A DNA stretch of 18,260 nucleotides from contig CALSCQ010002583.1 of the NCBI GenBank assembly GCA_943704525.1, positions 1 to 18,260 on the forward strand, given 5' to 3'. Of this stretch, positions 1 through 8,621 are shown in pieces. Each line of letters starts with the position of its first letter. Position 1 is the first letter of the stretch. The notes beneath the pieces are model-generated. The model was given only the letters and a program-made list of their open reading frames with translations. It searched no databases and was not told the DNA's origin. The position numbers and the translations under genes are program-made. This DNA is from Pigoraptor vietnamica. Lineage: Eukaryota; Opisthokonta; Filasterea.

Positions 1-93
1 GGGAAGGGGAGGAGAGATATCTTCTTTTTTGCGCCCTTATGTTTTTGTATTTTTCCACGCACGCCAAACTCACGCACCCTCCCGCACGCGCAG

Positions 94-201
94 CTGAAGG
101 CGTCCCTCGCGGAGAACCTCGCGACGTTTAAAGCGAACACCGAAGCCATTGACCGGCGAATCGACGCGCTCTCGAAGGCAATCGCGCAACTGCCACGCTG
201 A
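94..201 (+). CDS. 3'-terminal exon of an upstream gene, coiled-coil C-terminus (partial)
   Basis: This is the last exon of a gene whose body lies left of the window. A pyrimidine-rich stretch ending in CGCACGCGCAG (to 93) is a good splice acceptor. From 94 the frame reads 35 codons to TGA at 199-201 (LKASLAENLATFKANTEAID, then a charged tail ending AQLPR). The leucine/alanine/isoleucine spacing and alternating charge suggest an amphipathic coiled-coil helix. AATAAA at 201-206 overlaps the stop codon and is a plausible polyadenylation signal. The family cannot be named from 35 residues. The phase of the exon and the donor are outside the window. Confidence 0.6.
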   Translation: MKASLAENLATFKANTEAIDRRIDALSKAIAQLPR

Positions 202-206
202 ATAAA
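201..206 (+). promoter_or_regulatory. Polyadenylation signal AATAAA overlapping the stop codon
   Basis: The string TGAATAAA joins the stop codon (199-201) to a canonical AATAAA hexamer. About 45 nt later comes a run of 30 A. No other candidate signal is nearer for this gene. Confidence 0.4.
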
Positions 207-249
207 CTGGCATTTCCACTTTCCAAGAAAAGAACCAAAACAACAACAA

Positions 250-250
<1 letters not shown>

Positions 251-280
<30 letters not shown>
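251..280 (+). repeat. Poly-A tract (30 A) after a short CAA repeat
   Basis: Thirty consecutive A follow a CAACAACAAC stretch, about 50 nt after a stop codon and AATAAA. It may be a simple-sequence tract or the tail of a retroposed transcript. The spliced acceptor just upstream argues against a fully processed copy. Confidence 0.7.
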
Positions 281-281
<1 letters not shown>

Positions 282-447
282 ACACGCATTGCAACACATC
301 CGGGGCGGTCGAATCAACCGTTCCAAAAACTATCTCCGTCGCCGAGCTCTTCTTCCTCAATCGCCACGCACATCACACTCACACGTGCGTTTGCGGACGC
401 CTGCGCAACGATGGATAGGAGACTTAAGCGCGAAGCCGCCGCTTCAA

Positions 448-1868
448 GTCGGACACGCCTGCCAAGCGCTCGTGTTACGCACCTCGTTCCCCAACCCAGT
501 GGATGTCGCCGGTCTCTACGCAGCGGCGGTGCGGGCGTTTTCAAGCCGTGGCCAGTGGAAGGCCCTCTTCCCAAGGAATGGCTCGACGAAGAATCAGGCG
601 CCGCGTTTGCGCACCGCGACATCCTGCTGCGGCTGCAACGGGAGATTGAGCAAGCGGCACACACTGACGTGCATCCCGGCGTGGTGCTCTCCGGCCCTCC
701 CGGCGTGGGCAAGTCGGGCTTAGTCCGCGTGCTTGTGGGCGCATTCCAGCGTCGCCCTGACTTCCTCGTCGTGTACGTTGCGGGGTGCGATGCGTGGGCG
801 AGGCCGTCGATTAACGCGTGCGGCTACTTCCTCGATCGCGTGGCGGAGGGCGTGTGTGCGTTTTTGAGGGCAGGGGGCCAACTCGACCGCGTGCATCCCC
901 TTGTCGCTGCCATGGCGCAACCGCCGCCGCTTGGGCAGTGGCAGCTCTGTGAGGCCGAGTGCGCTGTCAAACTGAGGCATCTCTACGTGGCGTTCCGCAC
1001 CGCAAACCCCGGCGTCAAGACGCTGCTCGTGTTTGACGAGGTCAACAAGCTCGTGGAGCTTCAAAAACTGAACACGCTCCCCTTCGACCTCGCGCAGTTC
1101 AGGGCAGACATGCCCACCGGTTGCCGCCTGGTGTCGGGCACCCCAATTCACAGCTACGTGGATGCGCTCGGGCCGGGTTACCTGCAGTATGTCCGTCACG
1201 TGGCGCCGCTGAGCACCGTTGAGCTCGATCGCTGGCTGCACACGCCTGTGGGCCCGCGCTCTGGCGTCGCTGGGGATGAAGCGTGACATTCTGCTGGGGA
1301 CGGGAGGTGTTCTTCGAGCGCTTGCGCGCATCGCACGTGCGATCGCGAACACGGGCACGTGGGCTTCAGCTTTTGGCGACGAGAGGATAGAGATGGAGAG
1401 GCGCTGGACCGATTTCACTAGCACGGCGAGCGCTTTTGAACTCGGAACGCTGTGCGATGCATGCACGTCCGTCTTCTTTGGCGGCAACAAGTCTGTTGTT
1501 GGTTGGAACAGTGCGTTTCTCCGCACGTCGCTGATCTACACAACAGAGTCACCGTCACCGGACATGCGTGCTGTCCGGCTCGAGTGCGTCCCGCTCAACC
1601 CCGTTGCCGAGGAGGTCCTCATGGCGTGGTGGATGGACGGGGCCAAGGACAGCATTGCGCAGAAGATTTGCGGTGGCCGTCGACACGCTCACGGGAAAGG
1701 ACGGCGCCGACTGAGCGGCGGTTGTGCTCTTCAGTGCTGCTGCGGTATGCGACCATCGCACGCAAGCACCAGACGCACTGATGTGCTGAAGGCGCGCCGG
1801 ACGATGGCGAGACATTCGTGCTGCGTTGCGACGAGCACTTTCACACGTCGTTTGAGGGCCTGTTGTGA
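448..1868 (+). pseudogene. Crinkler/RHS-like P-loop NTPase, frameshifted
   Basis: The coding signal moves between frames. Frame 1 carries a stretch ending FSSRGQWKALFP (to about 565). Frame 3 carries the NTPase core (about 560-1255). Frame 1 resumes from about 1255 to 1690 (SLGMKRDILLGTGG onward). Frame 3 reappears near the end (DDGETFVLRCDEHF) and stops at 1866-1868. The core has a Walker A motif GPPGVGKSG at 692-718 and a Walker B-like LLVFDEVNKL near 1024-1053, followed by SGTPI, which could be a sensor segment. This arrangement resembles the NTPase module of Crinkler (CRN) effectors and kinetoplastid RHS proteins, whose NTPase is normally paired with a nuclease. No nuclease remains here. 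No start can be fixed: an ATG at 411 lies in the NTPase frame but not in the frame of the upstream segment. The shifts could be short introns, but no GT-AG pairs were found that join the parts. A decayed gene is likelier. Confidence 0.6.
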
Positions 1869-2272
1869 GAGGTGCTGTTAGGTGCGCTCTTTTGTTGTTA
1901 CGGGCGCGCATGGCCCGCCGACCGGCAGTTCAGTGTCAATGTCTAGCAACATGAAGGTGACCGAGAAAGACGGCTGAAGACCACACGCTCTTCGTGTTCA
2001 TCGACGCCAGCATGCCACGCCGGTCAACCGCAAGCTCGGCGCAATGAACGTCTGTAAAATGGCAACCGCCGCAGACGGGTCTTGAGTCGAATGAAAGACA
2101 ACTCAGTAAGTAGGCCCGGCGCCGGTCCCAGCCCAGCCAGTTAATCAGTACCGGCGCCTACTTGCCGTGAGTCAAGTCAGTACCTGACGACCGCTGCCAT
2201 CACGACCGACACGGCCGCGGCCCGACTTTAATATTGCGTCGGCTACTAATACCAAATTGTTGGACTTCTAAT
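1869..2272. other. Intergenic stretch with an imperfect inverted repeat
   Basis: No convincing coding frame is present between the NTPase pseudogene and the F-box remnant. The only clear structure is the inverted repeat listed separately at about 2102-2171. The last bases, ACTTCTAAT at 2264-2272, form one arm of the 9-bp inverted repeat bounding the inverted F-box segment. Confidence 0.6.
2102..2171. repeat. Imperfect inverted repeat (hairpin-forming)
   Basis: The left arm contains CTCA..AAGTAGGC then CGCCGGT. The right arm contains ACCGGCG, GCCTACTT and TGAG, which pair with it. A CCCGG bulge interrupts the left arm. About 20 nt of loop separates the arms. It could be a terminator-like or MITE-like palindrome; no target duplication was seen. 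Confidence 0.5.
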
Positions 2273-2594
2273 CGAGCGCAGACACACGCGTCAGGCTGCC
2301 GAGGTGCGCGTGGGACGCCGCCGAGCGCAGACGCCGTTTGATTACCGGCTCCCAACCGAGGCACGACGCGCGGGAGCGTCTCCGTCACGAGATTGCGGAA
2401 TTTGCGGTCGGTCATGTACTTCTGCGCATAGTTTTGCGGTTTTGCTGGAGCGTGTACAGGCGTTCGCGGCGAAGCACCCTCAGCAGTCGGCTGCACGTGT
2501 GCGCGAGGGCGCGGACCTCCCCTTCAGCGAGGCACGGCGCAATGTGGCATGCGAGGAGCTCGTCGGGGAGAGAGAGAAGCGTGCGCGTGTCCAT
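2273..2594 (-). pseudogene. F-box domain fragment (inverted half of an F-box-LRR gene)
   Basis: On the minus strand an ATG at 2592-2594 opens MDTRTLLSLPDELLACHIAP, a typical F-box core with LPDELL and a following helix (LAHTCSRLLRVLRRERLY). F-box proteins recruit substrates to SCF ubiquitin ligases through Skp1. The copy at 17757-18083 runs on past this point. Here about 8 extra bases around 2424-2445 shift the frame, so the ORF ends at 2412 and the rest (KFRNLVTETLPR, then NQTASALGGVPRA) continues in another frame. Homology to the other copy stops exactly at 2273. The LRRs that should follow lie on the opposite strand at 2720-3362. This half is therefore broken twice: by an indel and by an inversion. 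Confidence 0.65.
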
Positions 2595-2654
2595 CGTCGG
2601 TGTGAACGCGCGCCGCGTTTTTTTGTTTTCTTTGCGCCCTTGATCCCAGTCACT

Positions 2655-2667
2655 ATTTTTAGATGTT
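2655..2667 (-). promoter_or_regulatory. Conserved upstream motif of the F-box-LRR family (AACATCTAAAAAT)
   Basis: The plus strand reads ATTTTTAGATGTT here, 61 nt upstream of the F-box ATG. The same 13-mer occurs upstream of the other F-box copy at 18168-18180. The sequence between motif and ATG has diverged more, so the motif may be a promoter element. Shared descent alone could also explain it. Confidence 0.35.
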
Positions 2668-2719
2668 GGGAGCAGCCGACACCGATAATCTTGGGATATG
2701 CCCTGCATGCATTAGAAGT

Positions 2720-3362
2720 GCTCGTCATCGTCAACTGCGAGCGACTGAAGGACGTTTGCGCGCTCGGCCGCGTCCACACGCTCACCCTCACGGGAAGTAC
2801 GCAACTGTCGGACGTTTCGGCGCTCGGTGGCGTACATACTCTCGACCTTAGCTACAGTGCTCAACTGTCGGACGCCTCTGCGCTCGGCCGCGTCCACATG
2901 CTAAACCTCAGGGGTTGTCAGCAACTATCGGACGTTTCTGCGCTCGGCGGCGTCCACACGCTGTATCTCAGCGCGTGTTGGTGGTTGCGCCTGTCAGACA
3001 TTTCCGCGCTTGCCCGCGTGCATACGCTCGATCTCAGTCGCACGCAAGTGCAGGACGTGTCGGCGCTCGGCGGCGTCCACACGCTCAGTCTCCGCCGCTG
3101 TGGGCGACTGTCTGACGTTTCTGCACTCTGCGGCGTCCATACACTCGACCTAAGCGAAAACGAGCAACTGTCGGACGTCTCGGCGCTTGGCCGTGTCCAC
3201 ACGCTCAGCCTCAAACAATGCGAGAACCTGGCGGACGTTTCGGCGCTCGGTAGCGTCCACACGCTCGACCTTCGCTATCTCAAAGAAGTGCCCGGCATTG
3301 CTTCGCTCGTCGGCCGCGTGCACACACTCCTGCACTGGAGTAGAGATCTGGACTCTGATTAA
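2720..3362 (+). pseudogene. Leucine-rich-repeat segment of an F-box-LRR gene, separated from its F-box
   Basis: The open frame holds about ten LRR units of roughly 20 residues with the consensus VHTLxLSxCxxLSDVSALGx, ending in a capping sequence EVPGIASLVGRVHTLLHW and stopping at 3360-3362 (TAA). The first unit is LVIVNCERLKDVCALGRVHT, nearly identical to the first LRR of the copy at 16877-17768. The frame is open back to 2304, but no in-frame ATG precedes the repeats, and the sequence before 2720 is the inverted F-box region read on the wrong strand. LRR arrays of this kind bind partner proteins and would be the substrate-recognition part of an F-box protein. Expression without the F-box start looks unlikely. 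A new promoter with a non-AUG start cannot be excluded. Confidence 0.6.
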
Positions 3363-4144
3363 CTTTTTGAGCGCAACGTCTGCGGGCCGCGGCCGTTTTC
3401 TGACGCATAAACTCGCTGCACTTGCGCCAATGACCCGCCAACACGCACAGCACCACCCCTCAATGCTAGCGACTGGCGCGGCCGGAACGGATGTCGGGAC
3501 GGTGGTGCGCCTTTGTACCTCTAACGTATGCCGAAAACAGTGGTGCCGTCCGCTATCCCTTAGCCTTTGAACTGTACCCTTACGTCTCCGTGCCGGACAC
3601 GGTGCCCGCCTTGAGTTTGTCTGTTGTCCCTTCGTGTGTCGAAAAACCTTTTGTATGCTCAGGCGGGTGCGCAATCGACAATCATGGATGGTGCGACCAC
3701 TCGGCCTCCTCAGCGACTAGTGAGCGATAATCATATGGTGCGGCCACTGCCCTCCACAAGGATGGAAGTCGCACTTGCCTGGGATGCATGCGCCCAAGGC
3801 GAACAAGTGAAGTTATACGCTTTTTTAAACTTTTCATCATTTCGCTTTGCCAAAACGCGACGCGACGCCGGCGCAATATACCGCAGACAGAGTGCCAGCA
3901 CCCGCCCGCTCCGAGTGCCATGTGCATATGCAGCGAGTGCGAATGAGGTGTGCGTGAAGTGCGCGTGAACGCGTGTGCTGGTGGGTCGTTGAAGCACAAC
4001 GACCATAACTAAAATGTCGGAAGTAACACGATCAAAAGTAACCAAGAAAAAAAAAAGCCTGGCCTTCGTACACGAGATGTGGCCGAATTCGCTCGCGGAA
4101 GGCGGGTAGAATGAGCACATAGCGAGCATCGACCGATCGCCTCC
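3363..4144. other. Intergenic region, no gene seen
   Basis: The open frames here have no recognisable domains and differ in composition from the real genes. It should contain the 3' UTR of the minus-strand cold-shock gene (a T-rich stretch on that strand near 4043-4055), but no AATAAA was found on that strand. Two similar blocks starting near 3677 and 3725 (ATCAT..ATGGTGCG.CCACT) look like an old imperfect 48-bp tandem duplication. Confidence 0.5.
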
Positions 4145-7100
4145 TCACTGGAAGGGCGCCTGCTGCGGCTGCTGGGCAAACGGCGAGTACGGCGCCTGCC
4201 CGTGCGGCGAGTAAGGGCCCGTCGGCCCATACACGTACTGCGGGTGGTAGGCGGGGTAGTAGCCCTGCGCAGCAGCAGCAGCAGCAGCAGCCGCAAACTG
4301 GGGCGGAGCGCCGCCGTACACGAAATAGGGCGCGCCGGGGTACCCCACCATCGCCGGGTGGTAGGGCTGCGCGTAGTGCTCGGCGTAGTCGTCGCCCTCG
4401 TCTCCGGCGCCGTTCGGTCCCCCGACGGAGCCTGCGGCATCCCCGCCCTGCGCGTGCGCGGTGGCAGGGAAGGGCGCTGCGGCTGCGGGGGCGGTCTCCT
4501 GCGGTGCCTTGCCGCCCGGCGCCGGCGACGCGCGCGCTCCCGCCATCGGTCCGCTCGATGCAGACCGCGCAGGAGCGGGCGAATTTGCCGCAGAGTCCGA
4601 AGGTGCCTGCTTCGCGCTCCCATCACCGCTCCGCTGCGCGCTGTCAGCCTTTGCGACCGCATCCCCGGCGGCAGGAGCGAAGCTCGGACGCACCGCAGCA
4701 TCAAACCCGCGCGTGCCGTCCGGTCCCTTGGGCTGCCGCGACACGCCGAACCGGGGCCCCTGCGCCTCCTCCTCTCCGCCCTGCCGGCGTAGCAGCAGAG
4801 ATGGCCGCGTCGCAGGCGCTTCCTTCTGCGCCTCCTTGATGCGGCGCACTTTCACGGCGCACGGCTTGCCGGTCCGCGGGTTCTGCTGCACGGAAAACTC
4901 GACCTCGTCGCCAGAGTGGAGCTCAACGCCATCGTCCACGTCGTTCTGGTGGTAGTAGAGCGAGCCCTCGGCGTCGTCGTCCGCCTTGAAACCGATGAAT
5001 CCAAACTGTCCCTTCGTGCGCTCCACGAGGGCGCGGTGGACGGGCTTCACGCGCCGCACGTCCACGGCACGCCGGCGTCCGCTCTGCGGCTGCGTCGCAA
5101 TACGAAACGTGACCTTGTCGCCGACCTTCATCCCGCGCTTGTCCCGCACGCCGCTCGCCGCAAACGAGATCTCTGCCATGTTGGCTCCCTCTGCGCCCTC
5201 CGCCTTCTCCTCTGCGCCGTCCTTGGACTCCTTGGACTCGCTTGCTTCCGGGGTGGTGGCAGCGGCAGAAGGGGCAGTGCCGAGCGAGTACTGAATTTTG
5301 CCGCTGCTGCTGCCCGTGCTCTCGGAGGGTCTCGAGGGAAGCGCCACAACGACAGTGCCGGTGCGCTCAGTCTCTTCGATCTCCTTATTGGTAAAGAAGG
5401 GGAGCACAAGACAATGTGAGGCAGTGTAATGCGTGCAATGCGTATACACGCGCGCACACAGCCACACACACACGCACACACACACACACACCACATGCAT
5501 ACACATACACAACCCTCCAGTCAGACAGCGCACGCACCTCCGGCCGGATGGTTCCTGCGGGCAACCGCTTGACATTCACGGCACTCGGCTTGCCCTGGCG
5601 CATGGAGCTGCCAAACTCGACCTCATCCCCAACCCTGTAACAGCGCGTAACGCGATAATGCTTAAGAGACAGTCGCAAAGTCGCAAAGTCTGCATTGCGT
5701 TGTTGGCACCACACACACCCCACCGAGGCACAAGTGGCACGCGATAAAGAGGCCCGCAGTAAAGATGGGCCGCATGAGAGGCAAACGCACCTGAGGTCGT
5801 TCGGGGAGCCATCGTACTCGCTGTAGTGGAAAAACACCTCGCGGTCCCTGTCGGCTGTCTCGATAAAACCAAAGTGGTCCTTCAGGCTCGTCACAAAGCC
5901 CTGTGTTTGACAGACGCAAGTGAGACACGGTTACAGGTAAGACATGACGAAGGGATGGTACACCGCAGAAGAGTGGTGTTCTTCAAGCGGTCGGCACCAA
6001 GCGTCAGCAGAGCCAGGGGAAAAAAAAAAAGAAGAGCGTGTGAGAGAGAGAAGCACGCACCTGCTCCGTCTGCTCGGCCAGGCGCTTGGTCACCACGACG
6101 TTCACCGCCCGCTTCGTCCGCGTCCGCTTGTCCTCTGCCACATTAAACTCAACCTCGTCGCCCACGTCCACGCGAAGCACTTCGGCGTCGCGCTCGTGGA
6201 GTTCCACTGTCGTCTCCGTCCCGTCCGGCAGCGTGTAACGGATGAGGCCCGGCTGCGGATCGCCGCGGTCGGCTTGCGGGCCTCCCTTGGACGAACGGCG
6301 CCCTCGCGTCGACTCAAACGCGCGCTCGATCTTTCCGGTGACCGTGTCGTTGCACACGTTGAAGAACGAGACGCTGTTGCGAGGGAGCACTGCGATGCGC
6401 ACGGCGTTCAGGCGCTCGCTCTTGTCTGTGATCAGCGAAAACTCAAACTCATCGCCAGGGCGGGGCTCGTGCGCGGCGTCCAGGAGCTCGCTGGGGGTGT
6501 GCAGAGCAAGAAGGGCGGCATAAGCAGCCGTAGATGCACAGAAACGGTATAGATAGATATAATGGACGAGTTAAGTGAGAGCAGGTGAATGTGGTAGAAT
6601 GTGGTAGTAATATGGTTGCAAAGCGCGACTGCTTCCACTCACTCGCGCACAAATGCACACTACATGCGCGAGTGAAGCCACGTGCCATTGCAGACAATAC
6701 CTTCCGCACACTCACCTAAAGTGGAAGAACACGCGCGCGTCCCTGTCGCAGCACTTGATGAACCCAAAGCCCTCGCGGACAGTTGCCACGACGCCAGTCT
6801 CGCGGCCGAGCGCCAGCGCACTCGCCTCCGCAGCCTCCCTCGACGCCCTCTTCACGCCGACCGCACGCCGAATGTGCGGGCACGTCGGGCACGTCGCGAT
6901 GCGATACTCGACGTGGTCGCCGGGCTTCAACGTCGCGACGTCCTCACCGTGCGGAGGCAGCCCCTCGTCGGCGGTCGCGCCCACCACGAACGGCAGTGTC
7001 ACGGGCCCCTTCTCGTCCTGCGAGTACACGAGGCCCACCGCCGCCCAGTCGTCGCGGGGGGCGCGCGGCGTCTGCTGCACCACGCCCGTGCGCGGCGGGG

Positions 7101-8151
7101 CATCCGCAGCCTCCTTCGACAGCTCGACGGAAACTGTTCCCGGCGGAAGGATGCGAACGGCGCCCGCCATCAGACGACCGGACCGCCGTATGAGCGTGTG
7201 CTCGACCTCGTCCCCGGTGCGCACCAGAGGCATGCCGTCGCTCTGGCTCACGTCCAGGCACTCGCTAAAGTGGAAGAAAATCTCGCCGCTGCCGTCGCAC
7301 CGCTCCACGAAGCCGTACGAGTCCTTCACGCTCGAGACGACCGCCACAAAACGCTCTTCACGCGCGCGCTCCGCAAATCGCACCCACAGCACGCGACGGC
7401 CGCCCTGCCCACCCCCGCGGCGGTCCAATGCAAACTCAACCGTGTCTCCGCGCCGGGGAAGCGTGTCACCCTCGACATCTCGCGATCCAAACGACGCATA
7501 CGCGCGCGCGTCGCCCTCCGTGAACTCGATCCGCCCACTCGCCGACCCAAAAGTCTCGTCGGACCGCTTCGGTTCCCTGTCGACGACGCCACGAAGCGTC
7601 GCGCCCTGCTCGTCCTGGCGCTGGGCAATCGACGACGACGAAGAACGGCGGGGCTCGGCGGCCCCCGGAGGCGCGAGGGTGATGTTGACGGCGTAAGGGC
7701 GGTTGGACGACGCGTCGTTGGCAATGTTGAACTCGACCAAGTCGCCCGGATTGAGCTTGCGCGCGTCCCCGCGGAAGCCGTTAAAGTGAAAGAAGAGATT
7801 GTTCGAATAGGCGCAGGAAATGAACCCGAACGACTGGAGGATGCGCTCAACCGTGCCCACTTCCCGCGCGTCGGGATCAAACGGCGCAAAGTCGCTGTTG
7901 CGACCGCCGCTGTTATTACCGCTGTTACTGTGTCGCTGGCGCGGGGACCCGTCGGACCGCCCACTGCTGCGAAATCGCGAGACATGGGCGTCAGAACAGC
8001 ATCGAAACTGTGTGCTTGCGTGTGGTAATGTTGTTTGGAAGGTTTGCGTGTGCCTGTTGCGTATGTATGCGAGTGTACTGCGGTTGTTGTGGGCGTTGGG
8101 CGCAGACACTCACTCGCGCCGGCCATAGCTACGATCCCTGTCGTACGACAT
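4145..8151 (-). CDS. CSDE1: CSDE1/Unr-type cold-shock-domain RNA-binding protein (6 exons, 1054 aa)
   Basis: Exons on the minus strand: 8151-8114, 7966-6716, 6490-6061, 5900-5791, 5634-5538, 5383-4145. All phases join and the total is 3165 nt. The start is ATG 8149-8151 ([12 protein letters not shown]). Nine cold-shock domains alternate. The canonical ones at about residues 49-115, 217-285, 402-470, 574-640 and 756-825 carry RNP1-like FGFI/YGFV, and all but the last RNP2-like FFHF/FFHY (LYYHQ in the last). Four degenerate ones lie between them, near 138-215, 304-385, 478-572 and 648-740. This is the 5+4 pattern of animal CSDE1/Unr. A SUZ-C-like motif [11 protein letters not shown] follows near 858-868. 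The tail (about 869-1054) is Ala/Pro/Tyr/Gly-rich with a poly-Ala run and ends PQQAPFQ. Unr proteins are cytoplasmic single-stranded RNA binders that control translation and mRNA decay. That function is inferred by homology. Confidence 0.87.
5463..5492. repeat. CA/TG microsatellite inside an intron
   Basis: An (AC)n tract with one interruption lies in the last intron (5384-5537) of the cold-shock gene. It reads TG-rich on the transcribed strand. Confidence 0.8.
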
Positions 8152-8412
8152 TCTTGCGATCTTGGCGATCGTTCACAAAAAGAGACAAGCGGCGTCCAGT
8201 TCGAGCGTAACGCGAATTATGGCGTTCACAAACGTTGACCAAGCGAACGATCGCGCGAAAAAAAAACGACTCTACAAACGCGAACGCCCAAGAATACCAC
8301 GACACACACGCAGCGCACACGCAGCACGAGATAATACCACGACTTCGACGCAGCGCCCCAACGACAGCGGCCGTAAGCAACCGTCTGCCTTCCTTTCCCT
8401 AATCGCCCGGTG

Positions 8413-8420
8413 TGACGTCA
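8413..8420. promoter_or_regulatory. CRE-like palindrome TGACGTCA
   Basis: A perfect TGACGTCA octamer lies about 260 bp upstream of the cold-shock gene ATG. It is the consensus site of CREB/ATF-type bZIP factors. A similar half-site (GGCGTCAAC) follows within 15 bp. Function is inferred only from the motif. Confidence 0.3.
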
Positions 8421-8510
8421 ACGTGGCGTCAACCGCAAGTCTAATCCCTCTTCTTTCAAACAGAGAGGCAATCTGGCGCACTGCGGCGTGGCGCGAGCAG
8501 ATGCCGTCTC

Positions 8511-8563
8511 TGTGTGTGCGCGCGTGCGTGTGTGTGCGTGTGTGTGTGTGTGCGTGTGTGTGT
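8511..8563. repeat. TG/CG dinucleotide microsatellite
   Basis: Alternating purine-pyrimidine tract, mainly TG with CG interruptions, about 360-410 bp upstream of the cold-shock gene ATG. Such tracts can adopt Z-DNA and vary in length. Confidence 0.8.
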
Positions 8564-8601
8564 CCCGTGTTGTGTTGCGGCCGGATTGAAACAGCGAGTG
8601 G

Positions 8602-8621
8602 TGAGTCACACGTGCGATTGG
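8602..8621. promoter_or_regulatory. AP-1-like TGAGTCA and reverse CCAAT box
   Basis: TGAGTCA (8602-8608) matches the AP-1/GCN4 core. ATTGG (8617-8621) reads CCAAT in the direction of the minus-strand cold-shock gene. Both lie about 450-470 bp upstream of its ATG. Each motif is short and could occur by chance. Confidence 0.25.

Larger units (their letters stand above)
2264..2719. repeat. 9-bp inverted repeats bounding an inverted segment
   Basis: ACTTCTAAT (2264-2272) and its perfect reverse complement ATTAGAAGT (2711-2719) flank the F-box and promoter segment. Homology to the other F-box-LRR copy begins at the very next base on each outer/inner side: F-box from 2273, LRR from 2720. This marks the endpoints of an inversion of about 440 bp. 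Confidence 0.6.

Noticed and set aside
2918-3262. Antisense ORFs with repeated VWTRPSAETSD units (also 17099-17938 plus strand)
   Set aside because: They are the opposite-strand reading of the LRR repeats.
2720-3360. Regular 60-nt repeats that could suggest a CRISPR or satellite array (also 17130-17768)
   Set aside because: The repeats encode in-frame LRR units with variable residues at expected positions; there are no unique spacers.
4202-5419. Plus-strand ORFs over the cold-shock gene
   Set aside because: Antisense shadows; the minus strand has matching splice sites and nine domain copies.
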